DNA of 64,000 nucleotides, from NCBI GenBank assembly GCA_014359765.1, contig JACIYT010000006.1:58051-122050 (forward strand), read 5' to 3'. This DNA is from Roseovarius sp. Its GTDB lineage: Bacteria; Pseudomonadota; Alphaproteobacteria; Rhodobacterales; Rhodobacteraceae. This document shows, in pieces, positions 8,956 to 18,302 of the stretch (the stretch's first letter is position 1; each line of letters starts with the position of its first letter). Made by a program: the position numbers and the translations under genes. A model generated the notes under the pieces. It did no database searches and was not told the origin of the DNA. It saw nothing but the letters and a program-made list of their open reading frames with translations.

Positions 8956-9300
8956 ATGCATGACATCCAAACGAGGCTTGGCCAGTTGCGCCGGCCGCCG
9001 CTCATGGTCCGCGCCGCGCGGATCGGGGCCGCGGGCTATGACCGCGACCGCGATCTCGCGCGGCTTCTGGGGGTGGGGGTGGCGCCGCCGCCGATTGTGG
9101 CCCTGCGTCATCTCCTTTCGATCGAGGCCGAGGCGGAACATGCCCGACGCGCCCGCGCCGCCGGATATCGCGCCGCGCGCCATGTGGAGATCCTGATCGC
9201 GATCATGGGCGAGGCGCCTTGTCTGGCCCCTGCCCCTGCCCCTGCCTCTCTTCCTCGGCCGGAGGCGTCGGGCATCGCCGCCCTGCGCCTCGTGACATAG
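8956..9300 (+). CDS. DUF6477 family protein
   Basis: 114-aa protein of a family confined, as far as I know, to Rhodobacterales. It begins [21 protein letters not shown], the conserved start of the family, continues with a basic helical region ending in [14 protein letters not shown], and has a Pro/Ala-rich tail. GGAGG lies 8 bp before the start. The function is unknown. It is divergent from the DUF6456 gene and 79 bp upstream of guaA on the same strand. Confidence 0.8.
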   Translation: MHDIQTRLGQLRRPPLMVRAARIGAAGYDRDRDLARLLGVGVAPPPIVALRHLLSIEAEAEHARRARAAGYRAARHVEILIAIMGEAPCLAPAPAPASLPRPEASGIAALRLVT

Positions 9301-9379
9301 GCGGCGAGCACCGCACCGCCCCCCGGGCGGGCGCTCGCGCGGGCTTGCGCAGGGGCCGGGGGGGCACTATTGGGCAGGC

Positions 9380-10948
9380 ATGAGCCAGACCATCCATGAC
9401 CGCCTGTTGATCATCGACTTCGGCAGCCAGGTGACGCAGCTGATCGCGCGCCGCCTGCGCGAGCTGCATGTCTATTGCGAAATCCACCCCTGTCAGAAGG
9501 TGGACACCGCCCTTCTGGCGCGGATCCGGCCGCGCGCGGTGATCTTTTCGGGCGGACCCGACAGCGTGACGCGCGAGGGATCGCCCCGCCCGCCGCGCGC
9601 GGTCTATGATCTGGGCGTGCCGATCCTCGGGATCTGCTACGGGCAGCAGGTGATGATGCAGGATCTGGGCGGGCGCGTCGAGGCAGGCGAACAGGCCACC
9701 GCCGAGTTCGGTCGCGCCCTCGTCACGCCGACCGGGATCGGGAGCGATCTGCTTGCCGGCTGGTTCGAGGGCGGCGCGCCCGAACAGGTCTGGATGAGCC
9801 ATGGCGATCACGTCGCTGAAATCGCTCCCGGTTTCGAGGCTCTCGCCACCTCGCCCGGCGCCCCCTATGCCATCACCGCCGACCGCGACCGCCGCTTTTA
9901 CGCGGTGCAGTTCCACCCCGAGGTGCACCATACCCCGAACGGTGCGCGGCTGCTGGAGAATTTCGTGCGCCTTGCCGGGTTTACGGGCGACTGGACGATG
10001 GGCGCCTATCGCGAGGAGGCGATTGCCAGGATCCGCGCACAGGTCGGCGACAAGCGGGTGATCTGCGGGCTGTCGGGGGGCGTCGACAGCTCGGTCGCCG
10101 CCGTTCTGATCCACGAGGCGATCGGCGATCAGCTGACCTGCGTCTTCGTCGATCACGGGCTCTTGCGGCAGGGCGAGGCCGAAGAGGTCGTGACCATGTT
10201 CCGCGACCATTACAACATCCCGCTGATCCATGCCGATGAATCCGAGCTGTTCCTGGGTGAGCTTGACGGCGTAAGTGACCCGGAAACAAAGAGAAAGATC
10301 ATCGGCCGCCTCTTCATCGACGTGTTCCAGAAATACGCGGGCGAGATCGAGGGGGCGGAGTTCCTGGCGCAGGGCACGCTCTACCCGGACGTGATCGAAT
10401 CGGTCAGCTTTTCGGGCGGGCCGTCGGTCACGATCAAATCGCACCACAATGTCGGCGGCCTGCCCGAGAAGATGGGGCTGAAACTGGTCGAGCCGCTGCG
10501 CGAGCTTTTCAAGGACGAGGTGCGCGCCCTGGGGCGCGAGTTGGGCCTGCCGCAGAGCTTCATCGGGCGCCACCCCTTCCCCGGCCCCGGCCTCGCCATC
10601 CGCTGCCCCGGCGAGATCACCCGCGAAAAGCTCGAGATCCTGCGCCGCGCCGATGCCGTCTTCATCGACCAGATCCGCAAGCACGGGCTTTATGACGAGA
10701 TCTGGCAGGCTTTTGTTGCCATCCTGCCGGTGCGCACCGTGGGCGTTATGGGCGACGGGCGCACCTATGATTTCGCCTGCGCGCTGCGCGCGGTCACATC
10801 CGTTGACGGGATGACGGCGGATTATTACCCCTTCACCCACGAATTCCTGGGCGAGACGGCGACGCGGATCATCAACGAGGTCAAGGGCATCAACCGCGTG
10901 ACCTATGACATCACCTCCAAACCGCCGGGAACGATCGAATGGGAGTGA
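9380..10948 (+). CDS. guaA: GMP synthase (glutamine-hydrolysing)
   Basis: Converts XMP, glutamine and ATP to GMP in the last step of guanine nucleotide synthesis. 522 aa. The N-terminal class I glutamine amidotransferase domain has the nucleophile Cys in GICYGQQ and the His-Glu of [10 protein letters not shown]. The ATP-pyrophosphatase domain carries the P-loop [10 protein letters not shown] (about residue 235), and the C-terminal dimerisation domain ends [11 protein letters not shown]. guaB, the preceding enzyme of the pathway, is at about 30-31.6 kb. The 3' end overlaps the start of a short monooxygenase-like ORF. Confidence 0.98.
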   Translation: MSQTIHDRLLIIDFGSQVTQLIARRLRELHVYCEIHPCQKVDTALLARIRPRAVIFSGGPDSVTREGSPRPPRAVYDLGVPILGICYGQQVMMQDLGGRVEAGEQATAEFGRALVTPTGIGSDLLAGWFEGGAPEQVWMSHGDHVAEIAPGFEALATSPGAPYAITADRDRRFYAVQFHPEVHHTPNGARLLENFVRLAGFTGDWTMGAYREEAIARIRAQVGDKRVICGLSGGVDSSVAAVLIHEAIGDQLTCVFVDHGLLRQGEAEEVVTMFRDHYNIPLIHADESELFLGELDGVSDPETKRKIIGRLFIDVFQKYAGEIEGAEFLAQGTLYPDVIESVSFSGGPSVTIKSHHNVGGLPEKMGLKLVEPLRELFKDEVRALGRELGLPQSFIGRHPFPGPGLAIRCPGEITREKLEILRRADAVFIDQIRKHGLYDEIWQAFVAILPVRTVGVMGDGRTYDFACALRAVTSVDGMTADYYPFTHEFLGETATRIINEVKGINRVTYDITSKPPGTIEWE

Positions 10949-11106
10949 TCCGGCTCAGCGGGCAGATGACCTGCGCGCCTCATGAGATCGACATCGCGCG
11001 TGCCGCCCCGCCCGGGCATATCCGCCTCAGCCGCGCCGAGCCGGGGTGCCTGGTGTTCGACATGGAAGAGACCGCGCCGGGCGTCTTTACCGTGACCGAA
11101 GGATGA
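10939..11106 (+). pseudogene. Truncated antibiotic-biosynthesis-monooxygenase-like ORF
   Basis: 55-codon ORF starting inside the last codons of guaA and ending in an ATGA overlap with the downstream exporter. It translates to [14 protein letters not shown], then HIRLSRAEPGCLVFDM and a short tail ending FTVTEG. This resembles the first half of ABM-fold quinol-monooxygenase-like proteins of about 95 aa, which typically carry RAEPGCLSFEV at this position. The second half of the dimeric barrel is missing, so I read it as a 3'-deleted remnant. It may still be translated as a coupling peptide. The assignment rests on remembered motifs. Confidence 0.5.
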
Positions 11107-11984
11107 CATCCCCCCTCCCCGCCCCGCAGACCCTGCGCGCAGCCCTCTGGATGCTGGGCGCGGTGGCGTCGTTTTCGGCCATGGCCATTGCCGGGCGCGC
11201 GGTCAGTCTCGATCACGACACGTTCGAGATCATGCTCTACCGCTCCATCGTGGGCTTTCTCGTCGTGCTGATCGTGGCGCGCGCCACGGGGTATCTGGGC
11301 GAGGTGCGCGGCGACCGGCTGCGCCTTCATGTGCTGCGCAATCTCTTTCATTTCACCGGGCAGAACCTGTGGTTTCTGGCGATCACGCTCATTCCGCTGG
11401 CGCAGGTCTTTGCGCTGGAATTCACCTCGCCCTTGTGGGTGCTGGTGCTGTCGCCGCTGGTGCTGGGCGAGCGGTTGACGCGGGTGCGGGTGCTGGCGGC
11501 GGCGCTCGGCTTTGCCGGGATCCTGATGGTCACCCGGCCCTCGCCAGAGACGCTGGGGCCGGGGCAACTGGCTGCGATCGCGGCGGCGATCTGCTTTGCG
11601 GGTTCGATCCTCGCCACCAAGCGGCTCACGCGGCACGAGAGCCTGACTGCGATCCTGTTCTGGATGACGCTGATGCAGATCGGGCTGGGGCTGATCTGCG
11701 CGGGGATCGACGGCGATATCGCGCTGCCCTCGGCCGCGGCGCTGCCCTGGCTCGCGCTGATCGGGATGGCGGGGCTGTTGGCGCATCTGTGCCTGACCAC
11801 GGCGCTTTCGCTGGCGCCCGCAACGGTGGTGGTGCCGGTCGATTTCCTGCGCCTGCCGCTGATCGCCCTCATCGCGCTCCTGCTCTATGGCGAGACGGTC
11901 GAGGCTTGGGTGATCATCGGCGCGGCGGTGATCTTTGGCGCGAATTATCTCAACCTGTGGTCTGAAACACGCCAGAGACGATAG
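11103..11984 (+). CDS. DMT superfamily exporter (EamA domain)
   Basis: 293-aa inner-membrane transporter with ten predicted helices in two EamA repeats (about residues 8-140 and 150-285). Typical features are the first-repeat end FALEFTSPLWVLVLSPLVLGERL and the second-repeat end YGETVEAWVIIGAAVIFGANYLNLW, each with the conserved Gly-Glu after helix 4/9. The substrate is unknown; relatives export amino acids or metabolites. The start at 11103 overlaps the stop codon of the preceding truncated ORF, so translation is probably coupled. Confidence 0.88.
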   Translation: MTSPLPAPQTLRAALWMLGAVASFSAMAIAGRAVSLDHDTFEIMLYRSIVGFLVVLIVARATGYLGEVRGDRLRLHVLRNLFHFTGQNLWFLAITLIPLAQVFALEFTSPLWVLVLSPLVLGERLTRVRVLAAALGFAGILMVTRPSPETLGPGQLAAIAAAICFAGSILATKRLTRHESLTAILFWMTLMQIGLGLICAGIDGDIALPSAAALPWLALIGMAGLLAHLCLTTALSLAPATVVVPVDFLRLPLIALIALLLYGETVEAWVIIGAAVIFGANYLNLWSETRQRR

Positions 11985-12120
11985 CGGTTCACGAATTGCG
12001 CCTCAGGGGTGTGTCTTCCGTGCAACCCTCTGGCCGCGCTCGATTCCTGACGCGGCGTCACGGGTTGAGCGATCGTGGCGCCGCCGTAGGGTCGCGGAAA
12101 ACATCGGGAGGAAAGAGGCC

Positions 12121-13239
12121 ATGAAAGCGAAACTGCTGTCCGTCACCGCGCTGAGCCTGGGCGCAGCCACTGCCCATGCGGGCGGGCTCGACCGGACCTA
12201 TACGCCGATCGACATCATTTTCGAACAGGGCAACTATGCGGAACTGTCCTTTGCCTATTCCTGGCCGGACCTGACGGGAACGGATGTGCTCGGCAATGGC
12301 ATCAGCAATGTCGGGAACAATTTCGGCATGTTCGGGGCCGGGGTCAAGATCGACTTCAACGACAGGCTGTCCATGGCGCTCATCTTCGATCAGCCCTATG
12401 GCGCCGATGTCGAATATGGCGGCAACCCGGCGGCCACGATGCTCGGCGGCACGCTGGCCGAGGCCGAGACGGACGCGCTCACCGCTTTGCTGAAATATCG
12501 GGTGACGGATCGCATCTCGATCTATGGCGGGCCGCGCATCGTCAAGGCCGAGGGCAAGATCACCCTCTCGGGCCTCTCCTATGGCCCGGCCAACGGGTCG
12601 GATTTCTCGTTCTCCTCGGATACCGGCATCGGGACCGTTCTCGGGGCTGCCTACGAGATTCCCGACATCGCGCTTCGGGTCGCGCTCACCTATCATTCCT
12701 CGATCGACCTGAGCCTGCGCACGACCGAGACGATCCCGGTCGCGGCAGGCGGGCCCGGGGTGCCGGTGACCTTCGGGAACACCGATACCGAACTGCCCGA
12801 GACATGGGAGCTCTCGGTGCAGACGGGCATTGCCAGGGACACACTCGCATTTGCCAGCATCCGGCGTGCCGAATGGAGCGCGTTCACCCTCACGCCGCCG
12901 CTCTTCGGCACCAACCTGTCCGAGCTGGACGACACCACCACCTATGAGATCGGCGTTGGCCGGCGCTTCTCGGATCGCCTGTCGGGCAGCCTCGCCTTCA
13001 CCTACGAGGATGCCAGCTCCAACGATCTCGTGTCCCCGCTGGCACCGACGAACGGCCTGTTCGCCGTTTCCGTCGGCGCCAAATACAAGCTCAACGAGAT
13101 GGTCGATGTGTCGGGCGGTATCCGCTACACATGGCTGGGCGATGCCGATCCCGAAACCGGCACGCCGGACACGAAGCGCGCGAGTTTCCGCAACAACGAC
13201 GCGATCAGCGCCGCGGTGAAGCTCGGCTTTCATTTCTGA
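12121..13239 (+). CDS. FadL/OmpP1/TodX family outer-membrane transporter
   Basis: 372-aa protein. A signal peptide of about 20 residues (MKAKLLSVTALSLGAATAHA) is followed by alternating amphipathic strands expected of a 14-stranded FadL-type barrel, ending in the typical C-terminal aromatic LGFHF. The family lets hydrophobic compounds such as long-chain fatty acids across the outer membrane. The start at 12121 has GGGAGGAAAG upstream; the open frame begins earlier but lacks a signal sequence. A strong terminator follows, so this is a monocistronic unit. Confidence 0.88.
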   Translation: MKAKLLSVTALSLGAATAHAGGLDRTYTPIDIIFEQGNYAELSFAYSWPDLTGTDVLGNGISNVGNNFGMFGAGVKIDFNDRLSMALIFDQPYGADVEYGGNPAATMLGGTLAEAETDALTALLKYRVTDRISIYGGPRIVKAEGKITLSGLSYGPANGSDFSFSSDTGIGTVLGAAYEIPDIALRVALTYHSSIDLSLRTTETIPVAAGGPGVPVTFGNTDTELPETWELSVQTGIARDTLAFASIRRAEWSAFTLTPPLFGTNLSELDDTTTYEIGVGRRFSDRLSGSLAFTYEDASSNDLVSPLAPTNGLFAVSVGAKYKLNEMVDVSGGIRYTWLGDADPETGTPDTKRASFRNNDAISAAVKLGFHF

Positions 13240-13264
13240 TCCCGAACGATCCCGCCACGCGAGG

Positions 13265-13294
13265 CCCCGCCCCTCAACCGGGCGGGGTCTTTTG
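13265..13294 (+). terminator. Rho-independent terminator after the FadL-like gene
   Basis: CCCCGCCC (13265-13272) pairs perfectly with GGGCGGGG (13280-13287) around a 7-nt loop and is followed by TCTTTT. It lies 26 bp after the stop codon. Confidence 0.85.
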
Positions 13295-13356
13295 TCTGCC
13301 CCTTGCCAAACGCCCTTGAAACCCGCAATCAGGGCGCGCGAATGAGGGAGCTGCCG

Positions 13357-14220
13357 ATGATCTACCAAACCGCCCGCGACTGGCGCGAGGCCCCGCGGAA
13401 ACGGGTGCTGTTCTATGGCATGTCGGGGCTGGGCAAGACCCATGTCTCGCAGATGCTGCGCGATTCGGGCGGCTGGTTTCACTACTCGATCGATTACCGC
13501 ATCGGCACGCGCTACATGGGCGAATTCATCGCCGACAATGCCAAGGCCCATGCCATGCAGGTGCCGTTCCTGCGCGATCTGCTGTTGTCGGATTCGATCC
13601 ATATCGGATCCAATATCAGCTTTCACAATCTCTCGCCGGTCTCGACCTACCTGGGCAAGCCGGGCAATCCCGACAAGGGGGGACTGCCGATCGAGGAATA
13701 CCGCCGCCGCCAGGAACAGTTCCGCCAGGCGGAGATCCACGCGCTGATGGATACCGGCTATTTCATCGAGCGGGCCGAGCGGCTCTATGGCTATGCGCAT
13801 TTCATCTGCGACACGGGCGGGTCGATCTGCGAATGGGTGGATGGCGACGATCCCGCCGATCCGATCCTGACCGAGCTTTCGCGCCACTGCCTGCTGGTCC
13901 ATATCGAGGGGTCCGAGGCCCATACCGCCGAGCTGATCCGCCGCTTTGACCGCGCGCCCAAGCCGATGGCCTATCAGCCCGCATTCCTGACCCGCGTCTG
14001 GGAGGAATATCTGCGGCTCAACGATGTCTCCGGCAATGAGGTCGATCCCGATGCCTTCATCCGCTGGACCTATGCGCAGGCGCTGGCACACCGCCAGCCG
14101 CGCTATGAACGAATGGTGAAATGGGGCGTCCGGGTGAGCGCCGACGAGGTGGCGCAGGCCAGCGACGCCGAGCGCTTCGACGATCTCATCGCCGCTGCCA
14201 TCGACCGCCGTCCGAGCTGA
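13357..14220 (+). CDS. P-loop ATPase of unknown role
   Basis: 287-aa soluble protein with a Walker A motif GMSGLGKTH at about residues 20-28, directly after a beta-strand (KRVLFY). A long region with conserved-looking Asp/His residues follows, including [12 protein letters not shown], which may serve as Walker B. It looks like a small nucleoside-kinase or ATPase fold, but I know no demonstrated function. The start at 13357 is preceded by GAGGGAG; ATG at 13342 is an alternative. It lies 28 bp upstream of metA on the same strand, suggesting co-transcription. Confidence 0.75.
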   Translation: MIYQTARDWREAPRKRVLFYGMSGLGKTHVSQMLRDSGGWFHYSIDYRIGTRYMGEFIADNAKAHAMQVPFLRDLLLSDSIHIGSNISFHNLSPVSTYLGKPGNPDKGGLPIEEYRRRQEQFRQAEIHALMDTGYFIERAERLYGYAHFICDTGGSICEWVDGDDPADPILTELSRHCLLVHIEGSEAHTAELIRRFDRAPKPMAYQPAFLTRVWEEYLRLNDVSGNEVDPDAFIRWTYAQALAHRQPRYERMVKWGVRVSADEVAQASDAERFDDLIAAAIDRRPS

Positions 14221-14248
14221 GAGAAAAGAGAGCCGAGGAGCCGCCCCC

Positions 14249-15193
14249 ATGCCCATCAAGATGCCCGCGAACCTGCCCGCCTATGACGTGCTCCGGCGCG
14301 AGGGCGTGATGGTGATGGATCCCGACCAGGCCGCGCGCCAGGACATCCGCCCGCTGCGCATCGGCCTGCTCAACCTGATGCCGAAGAAGATCCAGACCGA
14401 AAACCAGTTCGCCAGGCTGATCGGCGCGACGCCCCTGCAGATCGAATTCGATCTCATCCGCATGACCGAGCATCAGGCGAAAAACACCGCCGCCGAGCAC
14501 ATGGAGAGCTTCTATCGCCCCTTCGAGGAGGTGGCGGCCTCGGGCGACAAGTATGACGGCCTCATCATCACCGGCGCCCCGATCGAGCATCTCGATTTCA
14601 CCGAGGTGACCTATTGGGACGAGCTGGCCCGCGTTTTCGACTGGACCCAGAGCCATGTCCATTCCACCTTCGGCGTCTGCTGGGGCGGCATGGCGATGAT
14701 CAACCATTTCCACGGCGTGAAGAAGCACATGCTCGACCACAAGGCCTTCGGCTGCTTTCGCCATCGCAACATGGCCCCCGCCTCGCCCTATCTGCGCGGC
14801 TTCTCCGATGAATGCGTGATCCCGGTCAGCCGCTGGACCGAGATGAAGCGCGCCGAGATCGCCGCCGTGCCGGGGCTCACGATCCTTCTCGATAGCGACG
14901 AGGTCGGCCCCTGCCTGGTCGAGGATCCGGGCCATCGCGCGCTCTATGTCTTCAACCATTTCGAATATGACAGCGACACGCTCAAGCAGGAATACGATCG
15001 CGACGTGGCCAATGGCACGCCGGTCAACGTGCCCTGCAACTACTATCCCGACGACGATCCCTCGCAGCCGCCGGCGAACCGCTGGCGCAGCCATGCGCAT
15101 CTTCTCTACGGCAACTGGGTTTCGGAGATCTACCAGACGACACCCTTTGATCGCGAAAGGATCGGCCTGGAGAGGATCGAGCTGCGGGGCTGA
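14249..15193 (+). CDS. metAA: Homoserine O-acetyltransferase, MetA family
   Basis: Acylates homoserine, the first committed step of methionine synthesis. 314 aa. The catalytic Cys144 lies in [12 protein letters not shown], with His and Glu of the triad downstream in the FNHFEYD region. Acyl-donor choice in this family depends on the residue after TGAP-x: here it is Glu113 (ITGAPIE), equivalent to Glu111 of the B. cereus enzyme, predicting acetyl-CoA rather than succinyl-CoA despite the MetA name. CGAGGAG precedes the start. No SAM riboswitch is visible in the 28-bp gap upstream. Confidence 0.93.
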   Translation: MPIKMPANLPAYDVLRREGVMVMDPDQAARQDIRPLRIGLLNLMPKKIQTENQFARLIGATPLQIEFDLIRMTEHQAKNTAAEHMESFYRPFEEVAASGDKYDGLIITGAPIEHLDFTEVTYWDELARVFDWTQSHVHSTFGVCWGGMAMINHFHGVKKHMLDHKAFGCFRHRNMAPASPYLRGFSDECVIPVSRWTEMKRAEIAAVPGLTILLDSDEVGPCLVEDPGHRALYVFNHFEYDSDTLKQEYDRDVANGTPVNVPCNYYPDDDPSQPPANRWRSHAHLLYGNWVSEIYQTTPFDRERIGLERIELRG

Positions 15194-15261
15194 GCGGCGC
15201 GCCGGATTGCGCCGGCGCCCCCGAGCCGCCATAGTCGCGCAAAACAGGATCGGAGTGGACC

Positions 15262-16131
15262 ATGGACCTGCCCTTCGACGGTGCGATCAGCGCCTTCTTC
15301 CACAAGGACGCGCCCGAGGAGATCCGCAAGGCGATCGCGCGCGCGGACAAGGACGACCTGCTCGACCCCGGCTTTCCCTATTCCGAGAGGATGGGGCGCA
15401 AGCCCTATGAAAAGGCGATGGAGCGGCTCCAGGTCGAGCTGGTGAAGCTCCAGCACTGGGTAAAGGAAAGCGGCGCGCGGGTGGCGGTGGTGTTCGAGGG
15501 GCGCGACGCCGCCGGCAAGGGCAGCACCATCAAGCGCCTCACCGAGAACCTCAACCCGCGCGGCGCGCGTGTCGTGGCCCTGCCCAAGCCCTCGGATATC
15601 GAGGCGACGCAGTGGTATTTCCAGCGCTATATCGCCCATCTTCCGGCCGGCGGCGAGATCGTGCTCTTCGATCGCAGCTGGTATAATCGCGGCGTGGTCG
15701 AGCCGGTCTTTGGCTTCTGTTCGGATGCGCAGCGCAGGCATTTCTTTGCCCAGGTGCCCGATTTCGAGCGAATGCTGATCGAGGAGGGCATCCATCTCGT
15801 GAAATTCTGGCTCAATGTCGGGCGCGCCGAGCAGTTGCGCCGCTTTCTCGACCGCGAGCGCGACCCGCTCAAGCAATGGAAGCTGAGCTGGATCGATGTC
15901 GAGGGGCTCAGACGCTGGGACGCCTACAGCGCCGCCATCGCCGAGACGCTGAGCCTGAGCCACACGGTGCACGCGCCCTGGACGGTGGTGCGTTCGGATG
16001 ACAAGCGACGCGCCCATCTGGCGGTCATGCAACACCTGCTCTCGGGGCTCGACTATGCGCGCAAGGATGGCGCGGCGGTCGATGCCCCCGACCCCCGGAT
16101 CATCGGCGGCCCCGAAATCTGGAGCGCCTGA
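15262..16131 (+). CDS. ppk2: Polyphosphate kinase 2
   Basis: 289-aa single-domain PPK2, which transfers phosphate between polyphosphate and nucleoside diphosphates. Visible motifs are Walker [11 protein letters not shown] (about residue 80), Walker [10 protein letters not shown], and the lid region [16 protein letters not shown]. The length and single domain point to class I or the closely related short PPK2 forms, which mainly make NTP from NDP. It follows metA on the same strand after 68 bp and is convergent with the DUF2189 gene. Confidence 0.93.
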   Translation: MDLPFDGAISAFFHKDAPEEIRKAIARADKDDLLDPGFPYSERMGRKPYEKAMERLQVELVKLQHWVKESGARVAVVFEGRDAAGKGSTIKRLTENLNPRGARVVALPKPSDIEATQWYFQRYIAHLPAGGEIVLFDRSWYNRGVVEPVFGFCSDAQRRHFFAQVPDFERMLIEEGIHLVKFWLNVGRAEQLRRFLDRERDPLKQWKLSWIDVEGLRRWDAYSAAIAETLSLSHTVHAPWTVVRSDDKRRAHLAVMQHLLSGLDYARKDGAAVDAPDPRIIGGPEIWSA

Positions 16132-16137
16132 CGCCCC

Positions 16138-16914
16138 TCACGCCGCCGCCGCGCAGATCAGCCGGTAGAGATGCCAGGTGGCATGGCCGAGGAGCGGCAG
16201 CACGACGAACAGCCCCAGAAAGCCCGGGACCAGCGCCACAAAGGTCAGCCCCGCGATCAGCCCCGCCCAGGCCAGCATCGCCACCGGGTTGTCGCGCACC
16301 ACCGCGATGCTCGTCAGCATGGCGGTGACGAAATCCACCTCCCGATCCAGCAGCAGCGGCAGCGCGATCACCGTGATCGCATAGATCAGAAGCGCGAAAC
16401 CGGCCCCCACCACCGTGCCCGTCACCAACATGCCCAGCCCCTCGCGCGTGAGGTAGATGTCGAAGGAGGACGAGACATTGGTCATCGTCGAGAGCCCGAG
16501 AAACAGCGCAAAGATCATATGCGCAAGGAAGAACCAGAACAGGAACACCATGATGATGATGGCGCAGATCGAGGGCAGTTGCCGCCGCCGCTGATGGGCG
16601 ACCACGCCGAGGATCTCGCGCATCACCAGCGGCTCGCCCAGATCGAGCCTGCGGCTCACCTCATAGAACCCGACGGCGGCAAAGGGCCCCACCAGCGGAA
16701 AGCCGACGGCGGCAAAGACCAGCCAGTAGCTCTTGCCGGTGGCCCAGGTCACCGCCGCGATCCCGAGGCCGACCGCGACATAGACCCCGGCAAAGAGGGC
16801 CGCATATCCCGGCGCGCGGCGCATGTCCGCCCATCCCCGGCGCAGCGCCACCCCCAGCATCGCGAGGCTCACCGCGCCCATCTCGGGCACCCCTTCGGGC
16901 CGCGTTTCGGTCAT
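16138..16914 (-). CDS. DUF2189 family integral membrane protein
   Basis: 258-aa membrane protein with about six hydrophobic segments, including [41 protein letters not shown] and [16 protein letters not shown]. The family motif region [17 protein letters not shown] lies at the N-terminus and [18 protein letters not shown] at the C-terminus. Related proteins often sit near cytochrome oxidase genes, but here the neighbours are ppk2 and a thioesterase. Function unknown. GGAGG precedes the start. Confidence 0.88.
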   Translation of the reverse strand: MTETRPEGVPEMGAVSLAMLGVALRRGWADMRRAPGYAALFAGVYVAVGLGIAAVTWATGKSYWLVFAAVGFPLVGPFAAVGFYEVSRRLDLGEPLVMREILGVVAHQRRRQLPSICAIIIMVFLFWFFLAHMIFALFLGLSTMTNVSSSFDIYLTREGLGMLVTGTVVGAGFALLIYAITVIALPLLLDREVDFVTAMLTSIAVVRDNPVAMLAWAGLIAGLTFVALVPGFLGLFVVLPLLGHATWHLYRLICAAAA

Positions 16915-16997
16915 GGTCGTCCTCCCGGTATTGCCCGCAGGTTACCCCGCCACACCCCCCGCGCAAGGGCCGGCTCCGGCTGCCGGGGCCGGCGGCG

Positions 16998-17417
16998 TCA
17001 TTTCGGCGGGATCGAATAGGTCAGCGTTGCCCGCGCCACGGGCTCGGTCATGCCCTCGGAGAAGATCAGCACATCGCCGATCGCCAGCGAACGGCCGATC
17101 TTCAGCATCCGGCATTCGGCGATCAGGTCCACGCGCGCGGCGGGCTTGCGCATGAAGTCGATGGAGCAGTTCGTCGTGACGGACAGTTCCGCCGGCCCGA
17201 TCATCGCCAGAAGCCCGATATAGACCGCGACATCCGCCAGCGCAAAGACCGACGGCCCCGAGACCGTGCCGCCCGGGCGCAGATGCCGGTCCTCCACGCA
17301 AAGCCGCACCCTGACGTGCCGCGGCGCGACTTCCTCGATGACGAAATCCGACGCAATCTGCGGGAACACTCGCCCCAGAAAGGCGGTGAGTTCCTCCGCC
17401 GTCATCTTCACGTCCAT
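16998..17417 (-). CDS. PaaI-family hotdog-fold thioesterase
   Basis: 139-aa hotdog-fold protein predicted to hydrolyse acyl-CoA thioesters. The core motif HLRPGGTVSGPSVFALADVA carries the region where PaaI-type enzymes hold their catalytic Asp/Glu, followed by the strand ELSVTTNCSIDFMRKP. The start at 17417 has GGGAGG; the much longer open frame in this phase across trmFO is not coding. It is divergent from a crotonase-family gene with only 57 bp between them, which fits joint acyl-CoA metabolism and a shared control region. Confidence 0.88.
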   Translation of the reverse strand: MDVKMTAEELTAFLGRVFPQIASDFVIEEVAPRHVRVRLCVEDRHLRPGGTVSGPSVFALADVAVYIGLLAMIGPAELSVTTNCSIDFMRKPAARVDLIAECRMLKIGRSLAIGDVLIFSEGMTEPVARATLTYSIPPK

Positions 17418-17474
17418 TCCTTTCCTCCCTTGCAATGCGCCGCTAGACTGCCCGCAGCACAGGAGGGAGACAAG

Positions 17475-18260
17475 ATGCCAATTCTCGATCGCACGGACAT
17501 GGGCGCCATCGCCCGGCTTACCCTCAACTCGCCCGCCAATCTCAACGCGCTCTCGGATGCCATGCTCGCGGCCCTCAGCGCCGAATTCGCGCGCCTGGCC
17601 GAGGATCGCGCGATCCGCGTGGTGATCCTGCGGGGCGCCGGCAAGGCATTCTGCGCCGGGCACGACCTGCGCGAAATGCAGGCCGCGCGCCAGTCCGAGG
17701 ACCAAGGGCGCGGCTATTTCGCCGATCTCTTTGCCCGCTGCGCCCGGGTGATGACCGCGATTCGCGACCTGCCGCAGCCGGTGATCGCCGCGCCGCATGG
17801 GATCGCCACGGCGGCGGGTTGCCAGCTCGTCGCGAGCTGCGACATGGCGGTGGCGGCCGAGGGCACGCGCTTTGGCGTGAACGGCGTCAATATCGGGCTG
17901 TTCTGCTCGACGCCGATGGTGGCGCTGTCGCGCAATGTCCCGCGCAAGCAGGCCTTCGAGATGCTGACCACGGGCGCCTTCATCGACGCCGCGCGCGCGG
18001 CGGATCTCGGCCTCGTCAACCGCGTCGTGCCGGCCGCGGATCTCGAGCGCGAGACCATGGCGATCGCCGAGACCGTGGCGGCCAAGCTGGGGACGGCGGT
18101 GCGCATCGGCAAGCGCGCCTTCTACGAACAGCTCGAGATGGGGCTCGATGCCGCCTATGCCCATACCGGGGCGGTGATGGTCGAGAACATGCTCGAGCGC
18201 GACACCGACGAGGGTATCAGCGCCTTTCTCGACAAGCGCGCCCCCGACTGGCAGCAATGA
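17475..18260 (+). CDS. Crotonase-fold protein, enoyl-CoA hydratase-like (ECHDC3 type)
   Basis: 261-aa crotonase-superfamily protein. The CoA-binding and oxyanion-hole regions are present (FCAGHDLREM; HGIATAAGC). The two Glu residues that perform hydration in classical enoyl-CoA hydratases appear replaced: the GCEL position reads GCQL and the QPEI position reads GVNIGL. That pattern matches the ECHDC3-like branch, so hydratase activity should not be assumed. AGGAGGGAG lies just before the start at 17475. Divergent from the PaaI-type thioesterase. Confidence 0.87.
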   Translation: MPILDRTDMGAIARLTLNSPANLNALSDAMLAALSAEFARLAEDRAIRVVILRGAGKAFCAGHDLREMQAARQSEDQGRGYFADLFARCARVMTAIRDLPQPVIAAPHGIATAAGCQLVASCDMAVAAEGTRFGVNGVNIGLFCSTPMVALSRNVPRKQAFEMLTTGAFIDAARAADLGLVNRVVPAADLERETMAIAETVAAKLGTAVRIGKRAFYEQLEMGLDAAYAHTGAVMVENMLERDTDEGISAFLDKRAPDWQQ

Positions 18261-18302
18261 CGCCCCTTCCCAATCCCTGCCCTTTCCCCTAGATCGCGCG
18301 GC

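Noticed and set aside
14221..14248. SAM riboswitch before metA
   Set aside because: The gap is 28 bp, too short, and no SAM-II-like pattern is seen there or before the upstream ATPase gene.
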